In this document: one piece after another, positions 9,327 through 16,191 of the stretch | How positions within the stretch are numbered: position 1 is the stretch's first letter | Layout: every line of letters begins with the position of its first letter | Assembly (NCBI GenBank): GCA_963753185.1 | Contig: CAVWBO010000007.1 | Location: 2,636,353-2,700,352, forward strand | Direction: 5' to 3' | Source of the DNA: SZUA-442 sp963753185 | Lineage (GTDB): Bacteria; Actinomycetota; Acidimicrobiia; Spongiisociales; UBA5794 | DNA length: 64,000 bases | Position numbers and translations under genes: made by a program | Notes under the pieces: generated by a model | What the model was told of the DNA's origin: nothing | The model's database searches: none | Seen by the model: only the letters and a program-made list of their open reading frames with translations

Positions 9327-9563
9327 GTGGATGCACCCCACCTCCGACGCATCAGTGTGCTGCTCCCGCCGCAGCTGGTCTCGATGGTCGATGTCGCAAC
9401 GCCGACGCATCGGTCGCGGTCCGTCGTCGTGGCCGAGGCACTCCAGCTGTGGCTGGAGGCTCGCGGGATCGAACCCCCTGGCGACTGGAGGGACCGGTGG
9501 ACGGTCTCGGGGAACGAACCACCCGATGACGTCAAGAACCACCCCAGCTTCGGGCATTCATGA
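9327..9563 (+). CDS. Small ribbon-helix-helix (CopG-like) protein
   Basis: A 78-residue protein starting at a GTG. The segment RRISVLLPPQLVSMVD, a short turn with RSRS, then VVVAEALQLWLEARG fits the strand-helix-helix pattern of ribbon-helix-helix DNA-binding proteins, which act as dimers and often autoregulate toxin-antitoxin or plasmid genes. No Shine-Dalgarno is evident and the start is uncertain. Its 3' end overlaps the 3' end of the convergent recombinase gene by 32 bases, an unusual arrangement. A partner toxin was not found beside it. Confidence 0.6.
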   Translation: MDAPHLRRISVLLPPQLVSMVDVATPTHRSRSVVVAEALQLWLEARGIEPPGDWRDRWTVSGNEPPDDVKNHPSFGHS

Positions 9564-10173
9564 ACTCGAGGACCTGCTTGGGTGCGATGTGGGAGAGGTA
9601 GGTGTCGGTGGTCTGGAGGCTGGCGTGGCCCAGTTGGCGCTGGATCACCGGGATCGGGACCCCCTCCATGAGGAGCTCGTACGCCATCGTGTGGCGAAAG
9701 CCGTGTGGGTGCACACGCTTGTCGATCCCCGCGGCGCGCGCCGAGCGGGCAAGCATCTCGCCGACCATCGACCGGCTCATCGGGCGGCACTTCCGGGAGC
9801 AGAAGAGCGGCACGAGTGGAGGCGGCGCCAACTGGTCACGGCGCACCTCGATCCATCGGTCGATGTGGGGAGCTGCGCCGGGGTCGATGCCGACCGTACG
9901 GCGGCGGTCCCCCTTGCCGTGGAGCACGGTGATCGAACCGATCCCGAGGTCGACATCCTTCGGCTGGAGCGCAAGCGCCTCCCCGACACGCAGGCCAGCG
10001 CGGTACAAGACGGTGATGATCGCCCGATCCCGGATCCCGACCACTGTGTCTGGACGTTGCTCCATGATCGCAAGGACCTCATCCGGTGTGAGGATCTCCG
10101 CAGGGAGCGTCAGGCCCTTCTGGCCGGGTTCGACGCCGACTCCCGCCCCGGGAAATGCAGCCCTGGTACGCAT
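9532..10173 (-). CDS. Short tyrosine recombinase (phage-integrase family) without N-terminal arm/core-binding domain
   Basis: The 213 residues comprise only the catalytic domain. All active-site positions are present: Arg62 (AGLRVGE), Lys87 (HGKGDRR), His157 and Arg160 (HPHGFRHT), His183 (LGHAS) and nucleophile Tyr192 (DTYLSH). Family members normally have about 300 residues, with a SAM-like core-binding domain in front. Here only about 25 non-conserved residues precede the catalytic domain. It starts 6 bases after the stop of the small 10180-10446 gene, so the two are probably cotranscribed. It may be an orphan or require a partner for site recognition. Confidence 0.9.
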   Translation of the reverse strand: MRTRAAFPGAGVGVEPGQKGLTLPAEILTPDEVLAIMEQRPDTVVGIRDRAIITVLYRAGLRVGEALALQPKDVDLGIGSITVLHGKGDRRRTVGIDPGAAPHIDRWIEVRRDQLAPPPLVPLFCSRKCRPMSRSMVGEMLARSARAAGIDKRVHPHGFRHTMAYELLMEGVPIPVIQRQLGHASLQTTDTYLSHIAPKQVLEFMNARSWGGS

Positions 10174-10179
10174 CAGGGG

Positions 10180-10446
10180 CTACCCGATGCGGGCCGTGAC
10201 GATGCGGAACAGCAGTTCACCGAATGGGTCCTGGTCCGGCGAACTCCACGGCTCCATGCCGCGTTCGAGCATCTCCATCTCGATCGCGCGTATGGCACGG
10301 TCCACGGCTTCGCTGAGATCCGGTGGGAGCTTCCCGCGGATCGAGATGCAGCCACACGGGGCCATCTCGAGCTGCATCCGATCGAGCGCTTCCTCGAGCA
10401 CGTCGAGTGGCTCACCTGCGACGACGGGCGTTGGTGAATCATCCAT
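10180..10446 (-). CDS. Small hypothetical protein upstream of the recombinase
   Basis: The 88-residue acidic protein shows no family I recognise. Residues 12-30 and 43-65 look helical, separated by a turn with PCGCISIRG that could hold a metal or disulfide. It is immediately upstream of the tyrosine recombinase on the same strand (6-base gap). This suggests a helper or directionality role, or simple co-expression; that is inference only. Confidence 0.6.
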   Translation of the reverse strand: MDDSPTPVVAGEPLDVLEEALDRMQLEMAPCGCISIRGKLPPDLSEAVDRAIRAIEMEMLERGMEPWSSPDQDPFGELLFRIVTARIG

Positions 10447-10652
10447 CGATCGAACGTATCTCGCCGCTGTGACACGGAGGTCAGCCGCATTCGGCCGTCC
10501 CGCACCGCATGATGAGGGAGGCCGGGTTCCGCAGCGATGCGCGGTGTGTTCGTCCTGCCGAGCGCATCACGGCCGGCGAGCGCATGTACCGCCCGGGCTG
10601 AGCTGCTTGCACGCACCCCGACTCGGCGCGACGATGGACGAAGAGGTGAACC

Positions 10653-10907
10653 ATGCAGACCGCACCACTCGGCGGAGCACGGAATCAGGCCCATCCCGGG
10701 TGGCTCGCCGCCGGCGTCGCGTCCAGCGTCCTCGCGAGCCTGACCACGATCTACCTGGCGTGGGTCACGATCGACTTCGCCACCGGCACCTACATCGAGG
10801 GTGAAGTGGGTGTGTACTGGGTGGCGATCGGCGTCGCCGCCGCGATGACCGTCACCCTCTGGGCGTTGGCCGTCATGTGCTTCCGGGCGAGCAGGCCGAG
10901 CGACTGA
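10653..10907 (+). CDS. Small two-helix membrane protein
   Basis: An 84-residue protein with two hydrophobic segments (about residues 17-40 and 53-78) joined by an acidic loop (TGTYIEGEVG). AAGAGGTGA stands a few bases before the ATG, a good ribosome site. There is no family assignment. It lies between the recombinase cluster and the amidase remnant. The upstream 206 bases contain no recognisable gene. Confidence 0.65.
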   Translation: MQTAPLGGARNQAHPGWLAAGVASSVLASLTTIYLAWVTIDFATGTYIEGEVGVYWVAIGVAAAMTVTLWALAVMCFRASRPSD

Positions 10908-10913
10908 GCGACA

Positions 10914-11156
10914 CGCGATTGCCACGCGTTCGGCCGCGACGTCGGATGTGGCGGACACCGAGCCCGGTTCGTCGATCGAGATCGGGATGCGGGGGTCGGG
11001 ACCGGCCGTCGCCGCCATGTACAGCGCGACATCCTCCACGGTGCGGGCGATCGGGCCGTGGACGCCGTGTGACGCCCAGACGTCCTTCGATGGCCATGAA
11101 GAAATGCGCCCCGGTGAGGGGCGGAATCCAACGGTATTGGTGAAAAGGGACGGGTT
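10914..11156 (-). pseudogene. Amidase (amidase-signature family) internal fragment
   Basis: On the minus strand an 81-residue stretch matches the middle of amidase-signature enzymes. It runs NPSLFTNTVGFRPSPGR, then VWASHGVHGPIARTVEDVALYM, then AGPDPRIP. In intact enzymes this follows the GGS(I/L)RxPA active-site loop. That loop with the catalytic Ser, the upstream Lys and both ends of the protein are missing, so this is a decayed remnant. Upstream sequence is replaced by the Fic promoter region, suggesting a recombination junction near 11156. Confidence 0.7.
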
Positions 11157-11190
11157 GAACCCGCACCACCACACACGGGAGGACAACTAC

Positions 11191-11244
11191 CTTGACATTC
11201 CCTCCCCTTTTGTCAAGATAGAGTCATCTAACCTTGACAAAAGG
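11191..11244 (+). promoter_or_regulatory. Inverted-repeat operator and promoter of the Fic gene
   Basis: A perfect 12-bp inverted repeat, CCTTTTGTCAAG (11206-11217) and CTTGACAAAAGG (11233-11244), is separated by 15 bases. A third half-site CTTGACA lies at 11191-11197 and doubles as a -35 box (TTGACA) with an A-rich -10-like segment 17 bases on. The right arm contains the likely Shine-Dalgarno (AAAGG) and ends 7 bases before the ATG. Bound protein, or an RNA hairpin in a transcript starting upstream, would block expression. The C-terminal winged helix of the Fic protein is a candidate ligand. Confidence 0.65.
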
Positions 11245-11251
11245 ACTCCGG

Positions 11252-12383
11252 ATGCCAAGCCGCACCTGGACAGACCAGCTCGGTCGCACGTACGACTACG
11301 AGCCATACGATGCCACACCGATCGCGGGCATGGAGGTCACGTTGTCCGAGGCCAGTGCCTTTGCGGTGGCCAGGGCGTCACAGGCGATTGGAAGCGGCAC
11401 CTTCACTGCCGCTGGCCGGAACCGCATCCGTGATCTTCCGATCCGAGGCGAGTGCCTCATCGATCATCGAGGATCTCACCGTCGGGCCGCGACGCATACT
11501 CGAGGCGCAGGTCGCTGATCCTGGCGAACTCCGGGACCCCATCGCCGAGCGCATCGTCGGCAACCTCGAAGGGCTGCGGGATGCCCTGGAGACACCCTAT
11601 CCGGCGAGTATCGACGACATACTTCGATGGCACCGGACGCTCCTGGAGGGGCACCCCCGGATGCGCGTGCCCGAAGTGGGGCACCTACGGACCGCCCAGA
11701 ACTGGATCGGAGGCGATGGGTTCGGCCCACGCAACGCCGAGTTCATACCTCCCCATCCGGACCAGGTGCAAGCGTTGCTGCATGACCTCCTCCGATACCT
11801 CGAGCGCACCGATATCGCGCCAGTGGTTCAGGCGCTCATCGCACACGCACGATTCGAGGTGATCCACCCCTTCACCGACGGCAACGGCCGCGTCGGCCGC
11901 ATGCTTCTCCAGCACGTGCTCACCCACCGAGCGGGCACATCCACTCCGGTCCCCGTGTCCGTGCCGTGGAGCCGCAACAAGGACCACTACATCGAGGGAC
12001 TACGTCGATTCCAAGAAGGCAACATTGATCCTTGGATCGAGTTCGGCGCCACCTCGCTGGTCATGGCCGTCGGCTGGGCCACGTCCGCACAGGACCAGGT
12101 AGCGACCCTGCTCGACCACCTCCGCTCTCGCAGCACGACGCGCGCTGGTTCGGCCGCCTCACGGATCATCGACGACCTCGCAGAACATCCTCTCGTCGAC
12201 ACAACCACCGTTGCCAGCCGGTACGACGTCTCCAGGCAAGCCGCGAACGAAGCGCTCCGACGACTGCAGGCAGCGGGTGTCCTCACCGAGCGCTCCTTCT
12301 CCCGACGGACGAAGGGACGGCCACGAACGATGTATGGAAGCACCGAGCTCATCGACCTTCTTGGAGCGATCGTCACGGAGTAG
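11252..12383 (+). pseudogene. Fic/AMPylase family protein with C-terminal winged helix, frameshifted
   Basis: The N-terminal part (from MPSRTWTDQLGRTYDYEPYD, 11252 onward) and the main part lie in different frames. The shift falls between about 11400 and 11439, needing one base skipped. The main part has an inhibitory-helix-like motif SSIIED (11457-11474) and the complete Fic core HPFTDGNGRVGR (11865-11900), whose His is catalytic for transfer of AMP to a target hydroxyl. It ends in a winged-helix DNA-binding domain (VASRYDVSRQAANEALRRLQAAGV). It could be a true pseudogene, a sequencing error or a programmed shift. All catalytic residues lie downstream of the break. Confidence 0.75.
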
Positions 12384-12469
12384 CAGATTCTCCGGCAGAC
12401 CGAATGGAACCAGGAGCCAATCGCTACCCGCGCCGTCGATGTGGAAGCGACGGGTTGGCACTTCCCAGA

Positions 12470-12847
12470 TCAGGTCAGAACGACCACCGGCACGTCGAGG
12501 TGCACTTCGGACCATGCGCGATCCAGGGTCACGACCCGGTCTCCGGCGACGAGGCCGGTGGCGAGGCAGGCTCGGTCGCCGAGTGACAGACCGAGGTGCG
12601 ACGTCGCAGGCATGAGTCCGCCGGCGATCGTCGCGTGCTCCTCTCCGAAGTCGACGATGTGCAGATTCAACCGATGGATCAGTTCCGTTGCCATGGCCGG
12701 CGGCATGCCCACGCCGGCCAGCTTCCCGATCACCTCACTGAGGTTCACCGTCGAGATCCCGGCGTCCGAGAGGTAGCCGACGACGGGGTTCGCACGGGCC
12801 TCGCCGAACAGCAGCCCGAGGACCGCCGACGCATCGACGATCGTCAC
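12470..12847 (-). CDS. VapC-type PIN-domain toxin
   Basis: A 125-residue PIN-domain RNase candidate. It has the first acidic residue in MTIVDASAVLGLLF (D5), a mid-protein Glu in VNLSEVIGKL (about 38), and the late acidic cluster LSLGDRACLATGL with a final Asp in VVTLDRAW. PIN toxins cleave RNA, often tRNA, using Mg2+. It overlaps the upstream AbrB-type antitoxin by 4 bases (ATGA), the usual toxin-antitoxin arrangement. Confidence 0.9.
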   Translation of the reverse strand: MTIVDASAVLGLLFGEARANPVVGYLSDAGISTVNLSEVIGKLAGVGMPPAMATELIHRLNLHIVDFGEEHATIAGGLMPATSHLGLSLGDRACLATGLVAGDRVVTLDRAWSEVHLDVPVVVLT

Positions 12848-13092
12848 TCCGCTGCCGCCTCCGCCCGCCGCTCGGCGATGAGCTCGTCGGCCAGCGACAC
12901 TCCTGACGGGCGGTACTCGGCGACCACGTCTTGGACCGCAGCCACCGCGGACTGGATCGTCTCGACAACCAACTGGCCGTCCTCGTACCGGAAGATGAGG
13001 TCGGTCCGCCCGGCGATGCCCATCGCCCGGCGAATGGCGGCAGGGATCACGACGCGGCCCTGCTCATTCATCGTTGACATGAGGGAGGTCAT
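12844..13092 (-). CDS. AbrB/SpoVT-type antitoxin
   Basis: 82 residues. The N-terminal part MSTMNEQGRVVIPAAIRRAMGI is the swapped-hairpin AbrB DNA-binding domain. The C-terminal tail (SLADELIAERRAEAAAE) is the likely toxin-binding segment. In-frame ATGs exist at 13092, 13080 and 13071. I take 13092 because TTGACG (13128-13123) and GATAGA (13106-13101) put a transcription start at or just before it, giving a leaderless message. It probably autoregulates the module. Confidence 0.85.
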   Translation of the reverse strand: MTSLMSTMNEQGRVVIPAAIRRAMGIAGRTDLIFRYEDGQLVVETIQSAVAAVQDVVAEYRPSGVSLADELIAERRAEAAAE

Positions 13093-13100
13093 GTGTCACT

Positions 13101-13128
13101 TCTATCACACTCTGACATCTCTCGTCAA
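13101..13128 (-). promoter_or_regulatory. Promoter of the AbrB-PIN module
   Basis: On the minus strand TTGACG (13128-13123) and GATAGA (13106-13101) are separated by 16 bases. The -10 ends 8 bases before the ATG at 13092, so the message would have almost no leader. No Shine-Dalgarno is visible. Confidence 0.45.
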
Positions 13129-13222
13129 CCCAACCGGGATGCTCAGGAGCCGCCGCACGGGCACCGCCCGTGTCGAAGTCCGGGGTCATTCCCCCTCACC
13201 AAAGGGACGGTTTCGGACGGAC

Positions 13223-13269
13223 GGTCAGCGTCGCGCCTCGAGCACCTCGATGTCGTACCGACCGAAGGT
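13223..13269 (-). repeat. Remnant copy of a vapC 3' end (direct repeat of 14011-14057)
   Basis: These 47 bases match 14011-14057 with 3 differences. On the minus strand they encode TFGRYDIEVLEARR followed by a stop, the same C-terminus as the PIN toxin at 14013 (TFGRYDIEVLDARR). Weaker similarity continues to the left (13189-13222 against 13968-14010), beyond the stop codon. No toxin sequence remains on the upstream side. The intervening 740 bases hold the membrane-protein gene. Confidence 0.8.
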
Positions 13270-13357
13270 TCCTCGACCCGATCAGCTGGGCTGGTATGGG
13301 TGGGTCTACAATGCGTCCACGGTATGCAAGCCCGAATGTCGGGATCCTGGAGGGTTC

Positions 13358-13927
13358 GTGCACGAGGCTGGGCGAGGCGATGATGCTCCGGTGTCCGATC
13401 CAGTCCGATCAGGCGGAGCCGACGCAGAGCGGATCGAGATTCTGCGTGAGGCCACGATCATGGCGCTCTATGTGTCGATCGTGCTCCTTGCGGCATTCAC
13501 CGCGCTCCCGTCAGGAGAGGAGGGCGCCGATGGACATGTCGAGGGCGGTGTCCACGGCATTGCCCTTGTTGGTCTGATCTGGGGTACAACGCTCGGATTG
13601 GCCGTTGCGCATTGGTTCGCCTTCCGCTTGAGCGCCGGTGTCTACGGTGGGGGCCAAGCATCCAGACAGGACGTCCGCATCGGGATCGCCCAGATAGCCG
13701 GTGCTGTCATTGTGGCTGCCCTATGCACGATCCCGGTGCTGGTGGTCTCCGATGCCAGCGATATCGCGGCGACGAGCTTCGTGCCCGCCCTCATCATCGG
13801 CGCCGCTGGTTTCGCCGTGGCGCGAGCAAGCGGACGGTCAAGGGGCCAATCCATGATCATCGGTGGCGTGGTGCTGGTGCTCGGGCTCGCCGTTGCGGGA
13901 GTCAAGAACTTCCTGCTCGGGCACTGA
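13358..13927 (+). CDS. Four-helix membrane protein between vapC repeats
   Basis: 189 residues with an acidic N-terminal tail and about four to five hydrophobic segments (ALYVSIVLLAAFTAL, GIALVGLIWGTTLGLAVAHW, IAGAVIVAALCTIPVLVV, FVPALIIGAAGFAVA, and a final IIGGVVLVLGLAVAG). I recognise no family. The GTG at 13358 is preferred because TGGAGGG precedes it; a GTG at 13391 is the alternative. The gene sits exactly between two copies of a vapC 3' end, so it may have arrived by recombination. Confidence 0.7.
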   Translation: MHEAGRGDDAPVSDPVRSGGADAERIEILREATIMALYVSIVLLAAFTALPSGEEGADGHVEGGVHGIALVGLIWGTTLGLAVAHWFAFRLSAGVYGGGQASRQDVRIGIAQIAGAVIVAALCTIPVLVVSDASDIAATSFVPALIIGAAGFAVARASGRSRGQSMIIGGVVLVLGLAVAGVKNFLLGH

Positions 13928-14010
13928 CCTTCGCCAGACTCCGTCCACATCCGGCACGATGCACGGGTCATCCCCTCCTGACGAACGGGACAGACTCGGT
14001 GCTGACGGAG

Positions 14011-14057
14011 GGTCAGCGTCGTGCGTCGAGCACCTCGATGTCGTACCGGCCGAAGGT
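14011..14057 (-). repeat. 3' end of the intact PIN toxin gene, duplicated at 13223-13269
   Basis: This is the intact-gene copy of the 47-base direct repeat; it includes the stop codon and last 14 codons of the toxin. See the remnant at 13223-13269. Confidence 0.8.
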
Positions 14058-14408
14058 GACATCCGCGGTGATGACAGGCATGTCCTCGGTCGCCGATTGG
14101 GCGATGATCATCCGATCGAAGGGGTCACGGTGGTGATCGTCGAGCATCGAGGCGTCCAGTGCATGCTGATGCTCGACCGCCAGACCCTCGACGTCGCTCA
14201 CTCGCATGCGGTCCGGGACGTAGATCGGCGGGATCTGGGGAAGGTGAAGACGGCCGACCCGGACCTTGGCCGCGATCTCCCACGAGCTGGCGGCAGATAG
14301 GAACAAGCTGTTTCGCTCGTTGGAGATCTCGGTCAACGCAGCGGGGCCGATCCTCTCCGGTTGAGCCTGCATCCAGAGCCAGACCTGCGTATCGAGCAGG
14401 TACTTCAC
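14013..14408 (-). CDS. PIN-domain toxin (VapC family, 'LLDTQVWLW' type)
   Basis: 131 residues starting at a GTG that overlaps the antitoxin stop (GTGA). It begins KYLLDTQVWLWM with the first catalytic Asp. It carries SAASSWEIAAKVRVGRL with the central Glu, and HHRDPFDRMIIAQS with the later Asp pair, the standard PIN layout of the phd-vapC type. It ends ITADVTFGRYDIEVLDARR. It is the toxin of the module with the Phd-like gene upstream. Its last 47 bases are duplicated at 13223. Confidence 0.9.
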   Translation of the reverse strand: MKYLLDTQVWLWMQAQPERIGPAALTEISNERNSLFLSAASSWEIAAKVRVGRLHLPQIPPIYVPDRMRVSDVEGLAVEHQHALDASMLDDHHRDPFDRMIIAQSATEDMPVITADVTFGRYDIEVLDARR

Positions 14409-14626
14409 GGTTCGATCCCCCAACCAACGACCGGTGCGTTGAAGTCGTCGGGAACGGTGAACCGGCCGACATCGACGCCGATCACTCGACCGCGAGGGGC
14501 GCCGATACGCGTGAGCTGTGCGATGGGCTCGCCACCACGGGTGATGATGACGTCTTCGCCCGCGGCGACCCGCCGCAGGAGCCGTGAGAATTGTTTCCGA
14601 GCGTCCCCGATTCCGATCTCAACCAT
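14405..14626 (-). CDS. Phd/YefM-family antitoxin
   Basis: 73 residues, beginning MVEIGIGDARKQFSRLLRRV with the Phd/YefM DNA-binding fold (VAAGEDVIITRGGEPIAQL). The C-terminal part is the probable toxin-neutralising tail. The start at 14626 matches family length. A TTG 10 codons upstream lies inside the promoter. TTGACT (14661-14656) and CACGAT (14638-14633), 17 bases apart, place transcription start at the ATG, i.e. leaderless. Confidence 0.85.
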   Translation of the reverse strand: MVEIGIGDARKQFSRLLRRVAAGEDVIITRGGEPIAQLTRIGAPRGRVIGVDVGRFTVPDDFNAPVVGWGIEP

Positions 14627-14632
14627 GTCGCC

Positions 14633-14661
14633 ATCGTGAAGAACGCCAGGTGCCAAGTCAA
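14633..14661 (-). promoter_or_regulatory. Promoter of the Phd-PIN module
   Basis: TTGACT at 14661-14656 and CACGAT at 14638-14633 with a 17-base spacer. The -10 ends 6 bases before the antitoxin ATG. The -10 is poor; the spacing is good. Confidence 0.4.
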
Positions 14662-14748
14662 TGGGTCCGTCGCGAGCGATCCGGCGCTTGGGTCATGCGA
14701 TTCGAACGCATCGCTGCATCGCCCTGGTCGCGAGACCGGCTGCCCCGG

Positions 14749-16191
14749 TCACAGGTGGCATTCGGGACCAAACCATCCCCAGTCAATGCCGTACAGGCGG
14801 CACAGAGGGACGTCGAGGGTGAGGAACTGGAAGGCGAAGACGACACCCCAGACGATGGCCGGCACCAGGGCCACCCAGATCACCAGGAGTATCAGCCACG
14901 ACGTCAGGCGATCACGGGAGCTCGCGTACGGGTAGTGCGGGTTGTGTTCCTCGTTGTGTTCCCAGCAGTACATCCCACCTCGCTCAAAATCACTCGCCCC
15001 ATCGGCACACCCGGGGACCCTGCACACTCGTTCGGGATACAGCGCTCGTTCGTGCGTCCAACAGTGCGCCGACCTCGCCTGGCAGGCGTTGAAACATCCG
15101 GAGGCTTGGCACCTTGCGTTCCACGTGACCTCGACACCAGGCCGCCCCACCTTGTACCGCGGGATTCTCGCCCGTTCGGGCAGGTGGTATTTGCAGAAGA
15201 CCGTCCTCCTCGACGCACGCCGCCCACACAACAGGACACTGCAGCCGTGCGAGCTCGGGCGGTCGAGGGAGCGACCCAGGGCCTCCACGGGCGTCGGGGC
15301 ATTGGCAGTGCTCCATGAGCTCCGGGTCGGCGGTCTGAACTGGTCCGGGTCGACGGCGACCTCCGCTGCGCGGTTGGCGGCACCCGACCGGTCCACGATC
15401 GCCGAGGCAAGTCGCATCACCGCCGCGGCCCTCGCGTTCGCCTCGGCGTCCAAGGGGTCATCGGGTGTGAGGGCCTCACCGGGTGGGAGGGGTTCCCAGG
15501 CAACGACGGGCTCGCCGGACGATCCGAGTCGGTATGTCGCGGGCCTGCGGGTCCCGGCAACGGTGTCGTCTCGTTGCGGATCCCGCAGGAGGAGAAACAG
15601 CTCGGGTGCAAGGTCGATTCGGAGCTTATCGAACGCCGCGCGAACCGCCGTGCTCGACAGCAGTGGTCCCGTGCACGGGTCAACGACGACGAGGAGCCCG
15701 GAGTGGAATCCGAAGCGATAGACGTAGTTCGTCGTCGGTGAGACGCTGGCCACCACGTAATCGAAGTCGAGGCGCGCCCTGCGCAGGAAGGCTCGCAAAC
15801 CTCGGTCTGTCGTGTGCTTGGTCATCGAGCCCTGTGCGATCCAGATCCCCGGTCGGGGTGTGGGGAGTCGCGTCCCGAGCCCCGTGCGGACCACGTGTGT
15901 GTAGAGGTCCGGTGGGCGGAGGTCCGGCGCAGCACCGAGTCGTTCGTACACATCCCCTCGCTCATCGGTGTCGATGACGAGCACCGACTTGCCCATGTGG
16001 GCGAGGGCCATCGCCAACTCGGCGACGACCTGGGAACGTCTCGGCACGTCGCCGTTCGCCGGCCCGGATGCCACGGTGATCAGGTTGACGTACCGACCCA
16101 GGCTCTTCGGCACCTGCGGGAACGCCGCCTTGCCCTTCACCGGCGTGTAGTGGCCGAGCTCGCGTTCCTCGGTCGGTGTCCATGACGTCAT
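14749..16191 (-). CDS. ParA/MinD-like domain without a P-loop, triple CX4C-CX2H zinc units and a C-terminal membrane helix
   Basis: 480 residues. Residues 33-170 look like a ParA/MinD/BY-kinase fold: LITVASGP, then VVAELAMALAHMGKSVLVIDTDERGD, then FDYVVAS and GLLVVVD. However, the P-loop position (about 41-52, SGPANGDVPRRS) has no GK[ST], so ATP hydrolysis is unlikely. Three Cys/His units follow: C317/C322/C333/H336, C361/C366/C377/H380 and C390/C395/C409/H412, each CX4C...CX2H, likely zinc-binding. A single hydrophobic helix (about 430-457) anchors it. The ATG overlaps the sirtuin stop by 4 bases. I know no described protein with this combination. Confidence 0.75.
   Translation of the reverse strand: MTSWTPTEERELGHYTPVKGKAAFPQVPKSLGRYVNLITVASGPANGDVPRRSQVVAELAMALAHMGKSVLVIDTDERGDVYERLGAAPDLRPPDLYTHVVRTGLGTRLPTPRPGIWIAQGSMTKHTTDRGLRAFLRRARLDFDYVVASVSPTTNYVYRFGFHSGLLVVVDPCTGPLLSSTAVRAAFDKLRIDLAPELFLLLRDPQRDDTVAGTRRPATYRLGSSGEPVVAWEPLPPGEALTPDDPLDAEANARAAAVMRLASAIVDRSGAANRAAEVAVDPDQFRPPTRSSWSTANAPTPVEALGRSLDRPSSHGCSVLLCGRRASRRTVFCKYHLPERARIPRYKVGRPGVEVTWNARCQASGCFNACQARSAHCWTHERALYPERVCRVPGCADGASDFERGGMYCWEHNEEHNPHYPYASSRDRLTSWLILLVIWVALVPAIVWGVVFAFQFLTLDVPLCRLYGIDWGWFGPECHL

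Noticed and set aside
9470..9490. GGGTTCGATCCC-like sequence on the minus strand near the recombinase, resembling a tRNA 3' end (attachment site)
   Set aside because: The stem would be only three pairs, and it lies within the coding sequence of the RHH gene; no tRNA body was found.
12384..12480. Protein-like minus-strand stretch LIWEVPTRRFHIDGAGSDWL between the Fic gene and the PIN toxin
   Set aside because: Too short, no start codon or ribosome site of its own, and no family recognised. It might be a relic, but this cannot be supported.
14696..14716. ATGCG-TTCGAAT-CGCAT on the minus strand looks like a tRNA T-arm
   Set aside because: No acceptor stem, D-arm or anticodon arm can be paired around it at the right distance, so it is probably a chance palindrome or weak hairpin.
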